From Draconibacterium sp. (lineage in GTDB: Bacteria; Bacteroidota; Bacteroidia; Bacteroidales; Prolixibacteraceae), in contig JAUVDE010000012.1 of NCBI GenBank assembly GCA_030595485.1, positions 1 through 19,302 of the forward strand: 19,302 bases of DNA, written 5' to 3'. Shown in pieces: positions 1 through 7,285 of this stretch. The translations under genes and the position numbers were made by a program. How positions within the stretch are numbered: the first letter of the stretch is position 1; every line of letters starts with the position of its first letter. The notes beneath the pieces are model-generated. The model worked only from the letters and a program-made list of their open reading frames with translations, ran no database searches and was not told where the DNA came from.

Positions 1-1
1 T

Positions 2-136
2 TACAAACTCCACACCGATTGCAAATCGGCGCGAGCAGGAGCAGGGCATCGCCCTGTGCTGATAACCAATGATTCAAACAAAGTCCTGAAGGGGCTTAAG
101 CTGTTCGTTGATTGCATCGACAAATACATGGATTGA
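2..136 (+). other. Possible C-terminal tail of a reading frame cut by the left edge
   Basis: An open frame enters from the left edge and ends at TGA 134-136, giving about 44 residues that finish KLFVDCIDKYMD. Its first part reads TDCKSARAGAG, which is simply the translation of the REP-like palindrome at 15-29. The peptide TDCKSA is, as far as I recall, a recurrent translation artefact of such palindromes in Bacteroidota. The last 25 codons look mildly protein-like but match no family I recognise. It may be a real gene extended or interrupted by a repeat, or only noise. The sequence to the left of the window would decide it. Confidence 0.2.
11..60. repeat. Pair of REP-like palindromes
   Basis: Two short hairpins lie in tandem. 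The first has arms CCGATT (15-20) and AATCGG (24-29) around GCA. The second has arms CAGGGC (42-47) and GCCCTG (51-56) around ATC. The GATTGCAAATC core resembles the dispersed palindromes that I associate with REP-associated tyrosine transposases in Bacteroidota. No transposase is visible here, so the call rests on the palindromes and memory of the motif. Confidence 0.45.
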
Positions 137-360
137 ATAATTCAAAGACAACAAACCCCTCGTTGCAAACCATGGGCAGGCAGCTAATGGGTAGATAGTC
201 GGCTAATGGCGTTGGCGAGTAGACAAAACCGGTATAGCGGAAAGCCTGGCTGTCCGGCATTGGCATAAGATTTTTTTAAAATCAGATTATTCGTTTAAGC
301 GCTAAAATACTGAACTTGGGTAATGGTTAAAAGACAAAGGTTTGATGTAGCCGTGCTTTG
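137..360. other. Intergenic stretch without a recognisable gene
   Basis: No convincing coding frame is present on either strand. The octamer GCTAATGG occurs twice about 20 bp apart (near 184 and 203). A weak AT-rich hairpin (GATTTT/AAAATC near 270-284) lies downstream of the minus-strand hydrolase gene, but it lacks a GC-rich stem and is not a convincing terminator. Confidence 0.5.
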
Positions 361-1608
361 TTAATTGTTCTTTAATTCAATAAACCAGGTTATTGAAGCC
401 AAACCAGTTGGTAGAACAGCATCACCATGATCCATTCCCTCCAGAGGCATGTATTTAACCAAGTCAGAACTAACTCCAAGACTCATAAAATCATTGTATA
501 TTTCGCTTGAAACGATAGGCGGTACATAATCATCGGCGGTACCATGTGTAAGAAGTGTAGGTACTTTTGTGTTATAAGCTGCAACACTATTTTCTTCCAA
601 CATCTCTAAAACCGGAGCAAACTTACTGTCCGAATCCCAAGAGCTTATGTACGAACTGGTAAAAAGATCGGGAACAACTTTGGTAAGCTGCGCATTTATT
701 TCTCCTCCCGACATTGTTCCATTGTACAGCGTAGGAATACGGTCGGCATAAGGCTGTTGAAATACTTCATCCATTGGAGTTGTAAGGCCAACATTAGTAT
801 AGGTGTTAAAAATGTAGCCAAAATAAAAGGGCATTGGATATTCGCTCAAGTTTGTAACGTATTCATTTATAGTGGTCAGGTTGTATGGTCCGGCTCCACA
901 TACACTTGCCTTTAAATTAAATTCTGAGGCATATTTTTTTTCAATAGCTTCCTGTAAAACCATAGTCGACCATCCTCCTTGCGAGTAACCCGATATATAT
1001 AAATCGTCGTTAAACGCTATGTTTTCATCTTGGGCAACCATTTCGTCAATGGCACGCAACATGTCAACAACCGATTGTACAGTTGATTCTTTGTGCAGGT
1101 ATGGATGAAACATGTGGTCTGATTCTCCAAAACCAAGGTAGTCGGGCAAACAAATTATAAATCCGGTAGACCCCATCATTTGAAGAATCTGAAAAAGTTG
1201 GTTATTGGGATCTTCCGTTGGAGCTTCGCTATGTAATGTATTTGTGCCATTTTGATAGCTTAATATTGGATAACTTCCTGCTTGATCAGGAATGCATGCA
1301 ATACCTGACGCCTGAAGCTCATTGCCACTAAAGGTAGTATTGTAGGTTATTTTGTAAACTTTCACACCTGTTTCGATGTAGTTTTTAAGCACTTCCAGTT
1401 CTTCTTTTTGATCGGGGTAAAGCAGAATTGCCAGATTGATAAATCCATTAATTTCTGAGGTGGAATAAGAATTCACTAATTCAGTACTCATCAGGTATTC
1501 ATTCTCTGGCGGATCAACTTCAACATCGTCCATGCCGCTATCGCAGGCAACAAATGCTAAAACAAAAAGTAATAAATAGAGTGGGTAACGAAGAAATTTA
1601 TTATTCAT
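361..1608 (-). CDS. Secreted alpha/beta-hydrolase lipoprotein (lipase/esterase-like)
   Basis: This 415-residue protein starts with a lipoprotein signal peptide: positively charged N terminus, hydrophobic stretch, then Cys22 after FVA. The residues after Cys22 are rich in Asp and Glu, as expected for the Bacteroidota signal that exports lipoproteins to the cell surface. The rest reads as a serine alpha/beta-hydrolase. The nucleophile is Ser209 in GYSQG, the acid is probably Asp359 or Asp360 in HGTADD, and the base is probably His394 in GMDHGD. The layout recalls secretory lipases and large bacterial esterases: a long N-terminal segment precedes the first strands, and an insertion around 250-340 could form a lid. 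The substrate cannot be read from the sequence. The gene is monocistronic and divergent from the ThuA gene; a TAnnTTTG box lies just upstream of its start. Confidence 0.85.
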   Translation of the reverse strand: MNNKFLRYPLYLLLFVLAFVACDSGMDDVEVDPPENEYLMSTELVNSYSTSEINGFINLAILLYPDQKEELEVLKNYIETGVKVYKITYNTTFSGNELQASGIACIPDQAGSYPILSYQNGTNTLHSEAPTEDPNNQLFQILQMMGSTGFIICLPDYLGFGESDHMFHPYLHKESTVQSVVDMLRAIDEMVAQDENIAFNDDLYISGYSQGGWSTMVLQEAIEKKYASEFNLKASVCGAGPYNLTTINEYVTNLSEYPMPFYFGYIFNTYTNVGLTTPMDEVFQQPYADRIPTLYNGTMSGGEINAQLTKVVPDLFTSSYISSWDSDSKFAPVLEMLEENSVAAYNTKVPTLLTHGTADDYVPPIVSSEIYNDFMSLGVSSDLVKYMPLEGMDHGDAVLPTGLASITWFIELKNN

Positions 1609-1634
1609 GGTTTGTAATTTTCTATTTTATCGTT

Positions 1635-1642
1635 CAAAAGTA
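1635..1642 (-). promoter_or_regulatory. Putative -7 box for the alpha/beta-hydrolase gene
   Basis: Read on the minus strand the sequence is TACTTTTG, an exact match to the Bacteroidota -7 consensus TAnnTTTG. It places the transcript start about 20 nt before the ATG at 1608. The -33 element is weak: only a TTTTAGT about 22 nt upstream. The placement is good and the motif exact, but it remains a pattern match. Confidence 0.45.
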
Positions 1643-1766
1643 AGTCAAATAATTGAGTTCGTTTACTAAAAGCAGACAACTAAGCCTTTAAAATGTTTTT
1701 ATTCAATAAAAATTAGGCTGATTTTTGGACCATTTATACAATGTAAACTTGAATTTATTAAATTTA

Positions 1767-1796
1767 TTGGCAGAATTGACCAGAACAGTACAGTTG
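1767..1796 (+). promoter_or_regulatory. Putative promoter of the ThuA-MFS unit
   Basis: TTG at 1767-1769 and TACAGTTG at 1789-1796 are 19 nt apart, matching the Bacteroidota -33/-7 spacing, with one mismatch in the TAnnTTTG box. Transcription would start near 1801-1803. This excludes the in-frame TTG at 1801 as a practical start codon and supports the ATG at 1840. Confidence 0.45.
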
Positions 1797-1839
1797 TTTA
1801 TTGTTGTATGTTGGTCAATATTCACTAAGTAAACCTGTT

Positions 1840-2550
1840 ATGAGACGAATTTGTATACTTTTTTTGTTTGTGTTTTCAGTTACCATAAGTAAGAGCCAGT
1901 CAATAAAAGTTATGTTGGTTACTGGAGGACATGCTTTTGATACCCTTCAGTTTTTTCAAATGTTTGATGCCATGGAAGGTGTCGAATACGAACATTTTGA
2001 GCAGCCAAAAGCCAATAATGAAATATCGAAAGGTACTGCCGATGACTTTGATGTGTTGGTTTTTTACGATATGTGGAAAACGATTTCGGAGGCTGAAAAA
2101 AAGGCCTATTTAAACCTTACCAAAGAGGGAAAACCTTTTTTGTTTTTACATCACTCCCTGGCATCGTACCAAAAGTGGAAGGAGTTTGAAAATATTATTG
2201 GTGGTAAATATTTCGAGAAAGGTAAAAAAGTTCCCGAAGAGCTATGGTCGACCTATGAACACGATGTTTGGCTTTATTGCACAGTGGATACGCACTCTCC
2301 AATAACATCGGGTATTAAACAATTCCGCTTTTTCGATGAAGCTTATGGTAATGTTCGCATTTCGGATAATGTAAAAACCTTACTACGCACAAAGCACCCT
2401 AAAAGTATGGAGTATGTGGCCTGGCATAACGTTTACAATAAATCGAACATTGTTTATATACAGCCGGGGCACGATAAAAGGACATACGTAGAGAAGGATT
2501 ATCGTGCATTATTAGGGCAGGCAATAAAATATTTAGCTATTACAAATTAA
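1840..2550 (+). CDS. Exported ThuA-like domain protein
   Basis: The 236-residue product has an N-terminal signal peptide (MRRICILFLFVFSVTISKSQ) and then one ThuA-like domain, a class I glutamine-amidotransferase-like fold. Typical ThuA signatures are visible: the opening strand with VTGGHAFD, a central FYDMW strand, FLFLHHSLASY in the core, and a C-terminal QPGHDKRTY. ThuA was named for trehalose utilisation in rhizobia, where it acts on 3-keto-sugars; homologues in Bacteroidota are often exported and sit beside sugar transporters and oxidoreductases. A role in handling an oxidised sugar or glycoside is therefore inferred, not shown. ATG 1840 is chosen because it begins the signal peptide, whereas the frame can also be extended to a TTG at 1801. 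The MFS gene follows after 64 bp and probably shares the transcript. Confidence 0.85.
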   Translation: MRRICILFLFVFSVTISKSQSIKVMLVTGGHAFDTLQFFQMFDAMEGVEYEHFEQPKANNEISKGTADDFDVLVFYDMWKTISEAEKKAYLNLTKEGKPFLFLHHSLASYQKWKEFENIIGGKYFEKGKKVPEELWSTYEHDVWLYCTVDTHSPITSGIKQFRFFDEAYGNVRISDNVKTLLRTKHPKSMEYVAWHNVYNKSNIVYIQPGHDKRTYVEKDYRALLGQAIKYLAITN

Positions 2551-2614
2551 TCCATTTAATAAATTGGAGAAATTAGCCGATTTGAGCTCTTTTTCTTCTA
2601 AACCAAGACGAATT

Positions 2615-3940
2615 ATGAAAGATGTAAATCAAAAAAGACTTTTTGTTGCAGCGTGTTTAGCACTTTTGGTAACGGCTATCACTTTTGCAATAAGGGCAAA
2701 AATTGAAGGTGTATTTACCGATGAATATGGACTAACCAAAGAGCAAGTGGGGCGTGCATTTGGCCCGGCATTCTGGGGTTTTGCTGTTGCTATGTTTGCG
2801 GGCGGTTATTTTATCGATATTGTTAAAACCAAAAGTATTATTTGGGCAGCTTTTACCATGCATTTAATTGGTATTGTTTTGTTGCTTATGGCAAAAGATT
2901 ATAATTCGTTATTTATTGCCAACGTGTTTATTGGCTTGGGTAATGGAAGTGTTGAAGCGGCTTGTAATCCACTGGTTACTGCTTTGTTTCCCGATAAAAA
3001 AACTAAAATGTTAAACCGTTTTCATGTTTGGTTCCCCGGTGGAATTGTCGTGGGTAGTTTACTCTCTGCCTTGGTTATCGATTGGTTGAATTTGCCATGG
3101 CAGGTATTGGTTGGCTTCTTGTTTATTCCAATGGCAATTTATGGTTACTTATTTTTGGGACAGAAAATACCGGAAACAGAACGTGTTGCAAGTGGTGTTA
3201 GTTACAAAGAAATGATGCGTAATATTGGTGCACCTTATACCATTACTTTAGCTGTAATTTTTATGATTTTGGTGGCAACAACGCCATCTATTGCAGCAAT
3301 GGTTACAGCAAACTATTCAACTCCGTTAATTATTGTGGCAGTAATTGCCATTTTTATTGTTATAGAAGGACGACTTGTAAATAAAATCACCTTGTTATTC
3401 CCATTAATTTTTGGTTGTATGTTACTTACCGCATCTACTGAGCTGGGAACTACACAATGGATTAATGCCTTATTGGCTAACAATGGAATTCATCCGATGC
3501 TAATTTTAGCGGTTGTTACCGGATTAATGGCAGTTGGTCGTTTCTTTGCCGGTGGTTTAATTCACCGCTTAAACCCAACAGGAGTATTGCTCGGATCTTC
3601 AATAATTGCAGTGGGTGGTTTGTTGTTGTTAAGCATAGCAAATGGCCCTGTTATGACCGTTCTTTCGGCAGCAGTTTTTGCCGTTGGTGTTTGTTATTTC
3701 TGGCCAACCATGATTGGTGTTGCCTCTGAGTATGTTCCTAAAAGTGGAGCGCTTGGAATGTCGATTTTGGGTGGTGCCGGTTTTGTAGCTACTTCAATGG
3801 TATTGCCAATTATGGGTAAATCAATTGAAACTGCAGGAGCCCAAACTACCTTGCGCAATTTGGCTGTACTTCCGGTAATATTAGTTTTTGCTTTTATCGC
3901 CCTTTACATAATTGTAAAAAACAGAAAAGAAGAAGTTTAG
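2615..3940 (+). CDS. MFS transporter, probably for a sugar or related solute
   Basis: The product has 441 residues with about twelve hydrophobic helices and short loops, typical of the major facilitator superfamily and of inner-membrane location. The first half carries the segment GLGNGSVEAACNPLVTALFP followed by a conserved LNRFHVWFPGG motif, reminiscent of the fucose/glucose-galactose porter (FHS) branch. The helix 11-12 region ends in a short basic tail (KNRKEE). ATG 2615 is preferred over an upstream TTG at 2564, since MKDVNQKRLF leads directly into the first helix. Its place behind a ThuA gene suggests uptake of the sugar, or sugar derivative, on which ThuA acts. That pairing is inference from context. 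A strong terminator follows 26 bp after the stop. Confidence 0.87.
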   Translation: MKDVNQKRLFVAACLALLVTAITFAIRAKIEGVFTDEYGLTKEQVGRAFGPAFWGFAVAMFAGGYFIDIVKTKSIIWAAFTMHLIGIVLLLMAKDYNSLFIANVFIGLGNGSVEAACNPLVTALFPDKKTKMLNRFHVWFPGGIVVGSLLSALVIDWLNLPWQVLVGFLFIPMAIYGYLFLGQKIPETERVASGVSYKEMMRNIGAPYTITLAVIFMILVATTPSIAAMVTANYSTPLIIVAVIAIFIVIEGRLVNKITLLFPLIFGCMLLTASTELGTTQWINALLANNGIHPMLILAVVTGLMAVGRFFAGGLIHRLNPTGVLLGSSIIAVGGLLLLSIANGPVMTVLSAAVFAVGVCYFWPTMIGVASEYVPKSGALGMSILGGAGFVATSMVLPIMGKSIETAGAQTTLRNLAVLPVILVFAFIALYIIVKNRKEEV

Positions 3941-3966
3941 TATTGTAGAAAAATACAAATTACATC

Positions 3967-4001
3967 AACCGTCTCAGAATTTATTTTGAGACGGTTTTTC
4001 T
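3967..4001 (+). terminator. Intrinsic terminator after the MFS gene
   Basis: A 10-bp perfect stem (AACCGTCTCA at 3967-3976 with TGAGACGGTT at 3987-3996) encloses a 10-nt loop and runs into a T-rich tract. It closes the ThuA-MFS unit. Confidence 0.85.
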
Positions 4002-4102
4002 TTATAATAGAGTAGGGTAATCGCTTTTATTTGGGAAAATTGTCCCAAATGGAGAAGTGTAAAATTGTATAGTCTTATGTAAAGTGTTGGATGTCAAAGC
4101 AC

Positions 4103-4136
4103 TTTGTTTTTGGCCTGTTTGTTGTAATTACATTTG
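4103..4136 (+). promoter_or_regulatory. Putative promoter for the structured RNA candidate
   Basis: TACATTTG at 4129-4136 is an exact match to the Bacteroidota -7 consensus TAnnTTTG. A TTTG at 4103-4106 lies 22 nt upstream, slightly longer than the usual -33 spacing. Transcription would begin near 4142, just ahead of the long-range stem. Confidence 0.45.
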
Positions 4137-4141
4137 AATAT

Positions 4142-4298
4142 TAGGTTAAATAATACATAAGGGTAGAACACTTCTGTATTTTTTGATTGGTTTTGTGCTT
4201 AGGGGTTTGTAAATTATCAATCATCTTCAAAAAAGCGTCCATATCGTTCTACCCTTTTCTCATAAAAACCGCTCGTTTACCGAGCGGTTTTATTTTTT
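4142..4298 (+). ncRNA. Candidate structured small RNA or cis-regulatory leader
   Basis: No gene occupies this stretch, but it is highly structured. AAGGGTAGAAC (4159-4169) is perfectly complementary to GTTCTACCCTT (4246-4256), closing a domain of about 98 nt. Inside, TTTTTT (4179-4184) can pair with AAAAAA (4229-4234), and GATTG (4185-4189) with CAATC (4218-4222), leaving a 28-nt apical loop, a right-hand bulge and an internal bubble of about 9 and 11 nt. An intrinsic terminator follows directly. A closing stem with a central bubble recalls 6S RNA, but size and sequence are not enough to claim it. Alternatively, aptamer plus terminator could be a riboswitch-like leader for the lipoprotein gene that starts 80 nt later. 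The pairing is seen directly; the function is unknown. Confidence 0.5.
4265..4298. terminator. Strong intrinsic terminator, usable on both strands
   Basis: AAAACCGCTCG (4265-4275) pairs perfectly with CGAGCGGTTTT (4281-4291) around a 5-nt loop, and a TATTTTTT tract follows. The A-run on the left makes it work in the opposite direction as well. It is the second terminator in the gap after the MFS gene, so something must be transcribed between 4000 and 4260. Confidence 0.85.
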
Positions 4299-4315
4299 AA
4301 CATAATTCTTAATTT

Positions 4316-4366
4316 CACGCAACCTTCTGGTACGAGACAGCATCTGCTTAAAAAGGTAATAGCGTG
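4316..4366 (+). promoter_or_regulatory. Imperfect hairpin in the leader of the small lipoprotein gene
   Basis: CACGC (4316-4320) pairs with GCGTG (4362-4366) and ACCTT (4322-4326) with AAGGT (4353-4357). The structure ends 4 nt before the ATG at 4371 and would cover the ribosome-binding region if it forms. It may be translational control or coincidence; the stems are only 5 bp each. Confidence 0.3.
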
Positions 4367-4370
4367 AACC

Positions 4371-4823
4371 ATGAAAAATGCCGCCCTTCTTACTTTAATT
4401 TTATTATCCGTTTTGTTGTTATCATGTGATAAAAAGGATTGCCCATTGTGCACTACTCCTCCTGAGATGTTTGTACTGGAGTTGGTTGATGAGACAAGTG
4501 GTGAGAATTTATTTACCATCGATTCCTTTGACTCGGAAACCTTAAAAGTAATTGATTTGCTTGATAGCAGTGCTGTTGAATTTCAATTCATTGATGAGAA
4601 TGAATTAAATTTGATTCAAATTCATACCATTGGCTGGCAAACTGAGGTGGTTAATTATTCGATTGAAGTTGATGGAACACAACTATGCATTTTACACGTT
4701 GATGCCGATCGGGCAGATGGTGAGTGTTGCGATTACACTGAATTTCATGAAGTTGACTTTAATGGGGTGGAGTTTAGTCGCGATAATACCACCGGGATTT
4801 ACCGCCTTTTTATTGAACTCTAA
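4371..4823 (+). CDS. Small Cys-containing lipoprotein of unknown function
   Basis: The 150-residue product opens with a clear lipoprotein signal peptide ending at Cys19 in LLLSC, followed by KKDCPLC, so a CxxC pair (Cys24, Cys27) lies right behind the anchor. A second Cys group occurs near residue 118 (GECCDY). The remainder is acidic and predicted to be mostly beta strand, and I recognise no family. Metal binding by the Cys residues, or a disulfide linking the two Cys groups, are possibilities only. The gene has its own leader downstream of the 4265-4298 terminator. It ends 4 bp from the convergent GH110 gene with no terminator between them. Confidence 0.75.
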   Translation: MKNAALLTLILLSVLLLSCDKKDCPLCTTPPEMFVLELVDETSGENLFTIDSFDSETLKVIDLLDSSAVEFQFIDENELNLIQIHTIGWQTEVVNYSIEVDGTQLCILHVDADRADGECCDYTEFHEVDFNGVEFSRDNTTGIYRLFIEL

Positions 4824-4827
4824 GCAA

Positions 4828-6699
4828 CTATTTAAATTCTTCAATAGTAAAACTTTCCCCAAGATCAGACTTCAATTCAGATAGGCTGGTTTTTTTAAGC
4901 AGAATATTCTTTCCCAATAAATCATCGGAAAACTGATTGCCGGATATTGTCGCATTTTTACAGCTTTCAAATGTAAACGTAAACTTGCGATTATGATATG
5001 GTTCGAAGGTATAAGCACGTGTTACCGTGTTGTTTGTAAATGAAACCCCATCGACTGAACGAGCAAAAAGTACCGGGAAATCAAAGGGATTAAAACGGTT
5101 ATTTTCGATTCGAATATTTTTATGAAAAGCTGGAGTTTTTTTGTCCAATTTTGGGATTATTGGAAAGATTGAAATAATGCCTTCGCAAAACTGATACGAA
5201 CTGGTATTGCACAATTCGGAAAAGGTGTTGTTTTTTATCAGCACATCGGCAACAGCTCCCGACTCGAACCAACCATTCGCATCTCCGGCGATTAAAATGG
5301 CACTTCCGCTCGATTCAAAAACATTATTCTCAATTAAAACTTTCCCGGGGGTTGAAACCAATAAACCACGTGCACGACAATTTTTTAACTGAGAATTAGT
5401 AAGCGTAAAGTCAGGCGACCAAGTTAAATTCTCCAGTGCATCACCCACCTCTAAATTATTAGGAACTGGCGCGGAAAAAGTAAGCACAAAGAATTCATTA
5501 TCAATGGATTTAAATGCTGTAACTTCTCCTGTTCCAATAGAATGCATGCGTTCGTTTTCGATAAAACTAATTTTATCACCTTTATGGCCCCAGTTTAATC
5601 CCACACTTTGGTGATGCATAAACTTACATTTCAACTCTTTATCCGAAATTATCTCCTGAATTTGAACGCTGGTGCCGTGCACATTTATAGGGTCATCCAT
5701 TAAACCGGCAAACTCGCAGTTGGTAACCACAATTTCCCCTTTGCAGTTCGAAACCTGTAGCCCATCGTCACCACCTCCAAAATAATGGTTTTTAGCCAGG
5801 TTTGGAATGGCCCGGTAGCCGTTAAAAGTTAAGTCCTCGCTGAACTGTGCCAATATTCCAAGCCCTGTTGCGTGGTACAAGTTTAAGTTCTCAATAACAA
5901 TGTTTTTCGATTCGATGATAAAAACACCCGAGTGTGCTCTTTCAGCATGACGTAAAACCAGGAAATTTCCAATTTTGGGTTTCCTTAAAAAGTTATGATG
6001 TAAACGAATAATTCCTGGCATGGTAGCTTCTGCACGGTAATGATTCCAACCTCGTCCAAGGCAGCCCCCATCACCAGTTTGAATTTCAACGTATCTTCTC
6101 TTGCGGTCGAACTCCATGGTTCCTTTCCAGTGGTTTTGTTTGCCGCCATAAACATCAAAAACAAGTTTTTCATCTACTAAACGATGAGGAAATTCTCTGT
6201 GGTTAATTCCTAAATCGATATACTGTTTGGTAACCTTTAGCACCTCGCCTTGCGCAATTAAAGGATTATCCCAATCTATATTTATATTCTTGAGCGTAAT
6301 ATTCTCACAATTGTCGAAAGTAAAAGGCTGCATTTGCCCATGGAAAATCAGCGTGCTTCCACGGCCATCTATTACAAGATTTTTAATTCCATCAAAAAGA
6401 AAAGCACATACTTTAGGATTAATATCGCTTGTGTTCGATTCGTAATATTCTCGGGTTTGGCAATCTTCGGGATAAAAATGGTAAGTACCTTGTGTGAAAA
6501 CCAGAACCTTAGGATTATTGTCTTTTAAATCGGTGAAAACCTTATTGATGTATTTTACACAATCTTTTTTACGTGTTTTTGCTAAACCGTAGTCCTTCAT
6601 AAATATAAAAGTAGTATCATTCTTTTCAGACGAAATAGCATTTTCAGAATGAAGTGTGAGGAAAGCTGATACAAGTAGGAAAATGAAAGATAGTCGCAT
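4828..6699 (-). CDS. GH110-family alpha-1,3-galactosidase (right-handed beta-helix)
   Basis: The 623-residue product has a signal peptide (about residues 1-22) and then a right-handed parallel beta-helix, seen as repeated coils such as NLVIDGRGSTL, NIVIENLNLYH, KVLIENNVFES and NIRIENNRFNP. Length and layout fit GH110 enzymes such as the alpha-1,3-galactosidases A and B described from Bacteroides fragilis, which cleave terminal alpha-1,3-galactose (blood group B and related linear epitopes). Two Asp pairs fit the catalytic site: Asp311-Asp312 in GGGDDG and Asp335-Asp336 in MDDPINVHG. The 23-residue spacing between Asp312 and Asp335 equals, as I recall it, that between catalytic residues in a characterised marine GH110 enzyme. 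The enzyme should act in the periplasm or outside the cell on host-type glycans or algal galactans. It follows the VOC gene by 24 bp and is probably co-transcribed. No SusC/SusD pair is nearby. Confidence 0.82.
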   Translation of the reverse strand: MRLSFIFLLVSAFLTLHSENAISSEKNDTTFIFMKDYGLAKTRKKDCVKYINKVFTDLKDNNPKVLVFTQGTYHFYPEDCQTREYYESNTSDINPKVCAFLFDGIKNLVIDGRGSTLIFHGQMQPFTFDNCENITLKNINIDWDNPLIAQGEVLKVTKQYIDLGINHREFPHRLVDEKLVFDVYGGKQNHWKGTMEFDRKRRYVEIQTGDGGCLGRGWNHYRAEATMPGIIRLHHNFLRKPKIGNFLVLRHAERAHSGVFIIESKNIVIENLNLYHATGLGILAQFSEDLTFNGYRAIPNLAKNHYFGGGDDGLQVSNCKGEIVVTNCEFAGLMDDPINVHGTSVQIQEIISDKELKCKFMHHQSVGLNWGHKGDKISFIENERMHSIGTGEVTAFKSIDNEFFVLTFSAPVPNNLEVGDALENLTWSPDFTLTNSQLKNCRARGLLVSTPGKVLIENNVFESSGSAILIAGDANGWFESGAVADVLIKNNTFSELCNTSSYQFCEGIISIFPIIPKLDKKTPAFHKNIRIENNRFNPFDFPVLFARSVDGVSFTNNTVTRAYTFEPYHNRKFTFTFESCKNATISGNQFSDDLLGKNILLKKTSLSELKSDLGESFTIEEFK

Positions 6700-6723
6700 T
6701 ACTAATGGTTTTTCGCAAGATAA

Positions 6724-7140
6724 CTATTTTGTCGTTTTTCCTTCGTACATGCCTGTAAAAACTGAATCGACAGGTTCCCAAAGCTCAATTTTATTGTTTT
6801 CGGGATCTAGAATATGTACAAATTTCCCATATTCGAATGCTTCTATTTCGTCACAAATGGTAACGCCTGCATCACGTAATTCTTCCACCAGTTTTTCAAT
6901 GTTTTCAACCCGGTAGTTAATCATAAATTCTTTTTCCGAAGGTTGAAAATAATTGGTGTCGTTTTTAAAAGGGCTCCAAACCGAGTATCCTTTCTTATCC
7001 GGTTCATCGGAATTTCGAAATTCAAATACCGAACCGTATTCGTTGGTCACCAAGCCCAAGTTTTTATTGTACCAATCTTTCATTTTTTCAGGATCACTTG
7101 TCTTAAAAAAAATACCACCAATGCCAGTTACTTTTTTCAT
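6724..7140 (-). CDS. VOC/glyoxalase-fold protein
   Basis: This 138-residue cytoplasmic protein shows the two beta-alpha-beta-beta-beta halves of the vicinal oxygen chelate fold. The first half starts at GIGGIFFKTSDPEKMKDWY with the usual LGL turn. The second starts near MINYRVENIEKLVEEL and ends with the family hallmark H-x-L-D-P-E-N-N-K-I-E-L-W-E, where His109 and Glu119 are candidate metal ligands. Such proteins include glyoxalases, dioxygenases, epimerases and antibiotic-resistance proteins, and the substrate cannot be predicted. It is the first gene of a likely two-gene minus-strand unit with the GH110 galactosidase. Confidence 0.85.
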   Translation of the reverse strand: MKKVTGIGGIFFKTSDPEKMKDWYNKNLGLVTNEYGSVFEFRNSDEPDKKGYSVWSPFKNDTNYFQPSEKEFMINYRVENIEKLVEELRDAGVTICDEIEAFEYGKFVHILDPENNKIELWEPVDSVFTGMYEGKTTK

Positions 7141-7285
7141 AATTTAATAATTACCGGAAATTCAAAACTGAAAAACAGAAATGAATAATTACCTAAAAAT
7201 ACAACTCTTTTAAATGTTCATGTTTACGGATCACATTGAATTTCGAATGAACTTTAATAATATAAGAAATATTCAAACCTCAATT

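Noticed and set aside
1801..1839. N-terminal extension of the ThuA gene from a TTG codon
   Set aside because: The extension precedes a good signal peptide that starts at ATG 1840, and the likely transcript start is at about 1801.
2564..2614. N-terminal extension of the MFS gene from a TTG codon
   Set aside because: The 17 extra residues are polar and serine-rich; ATG 2615 leads directly into the first membrane helix.
4277..4519. 80-codon minus-strand frame overlapping the small lipoprotein gene
   Set aside because: It is antisense to a gene with a clear lipoprotein signal and crosses the terminator at 4265-4298.
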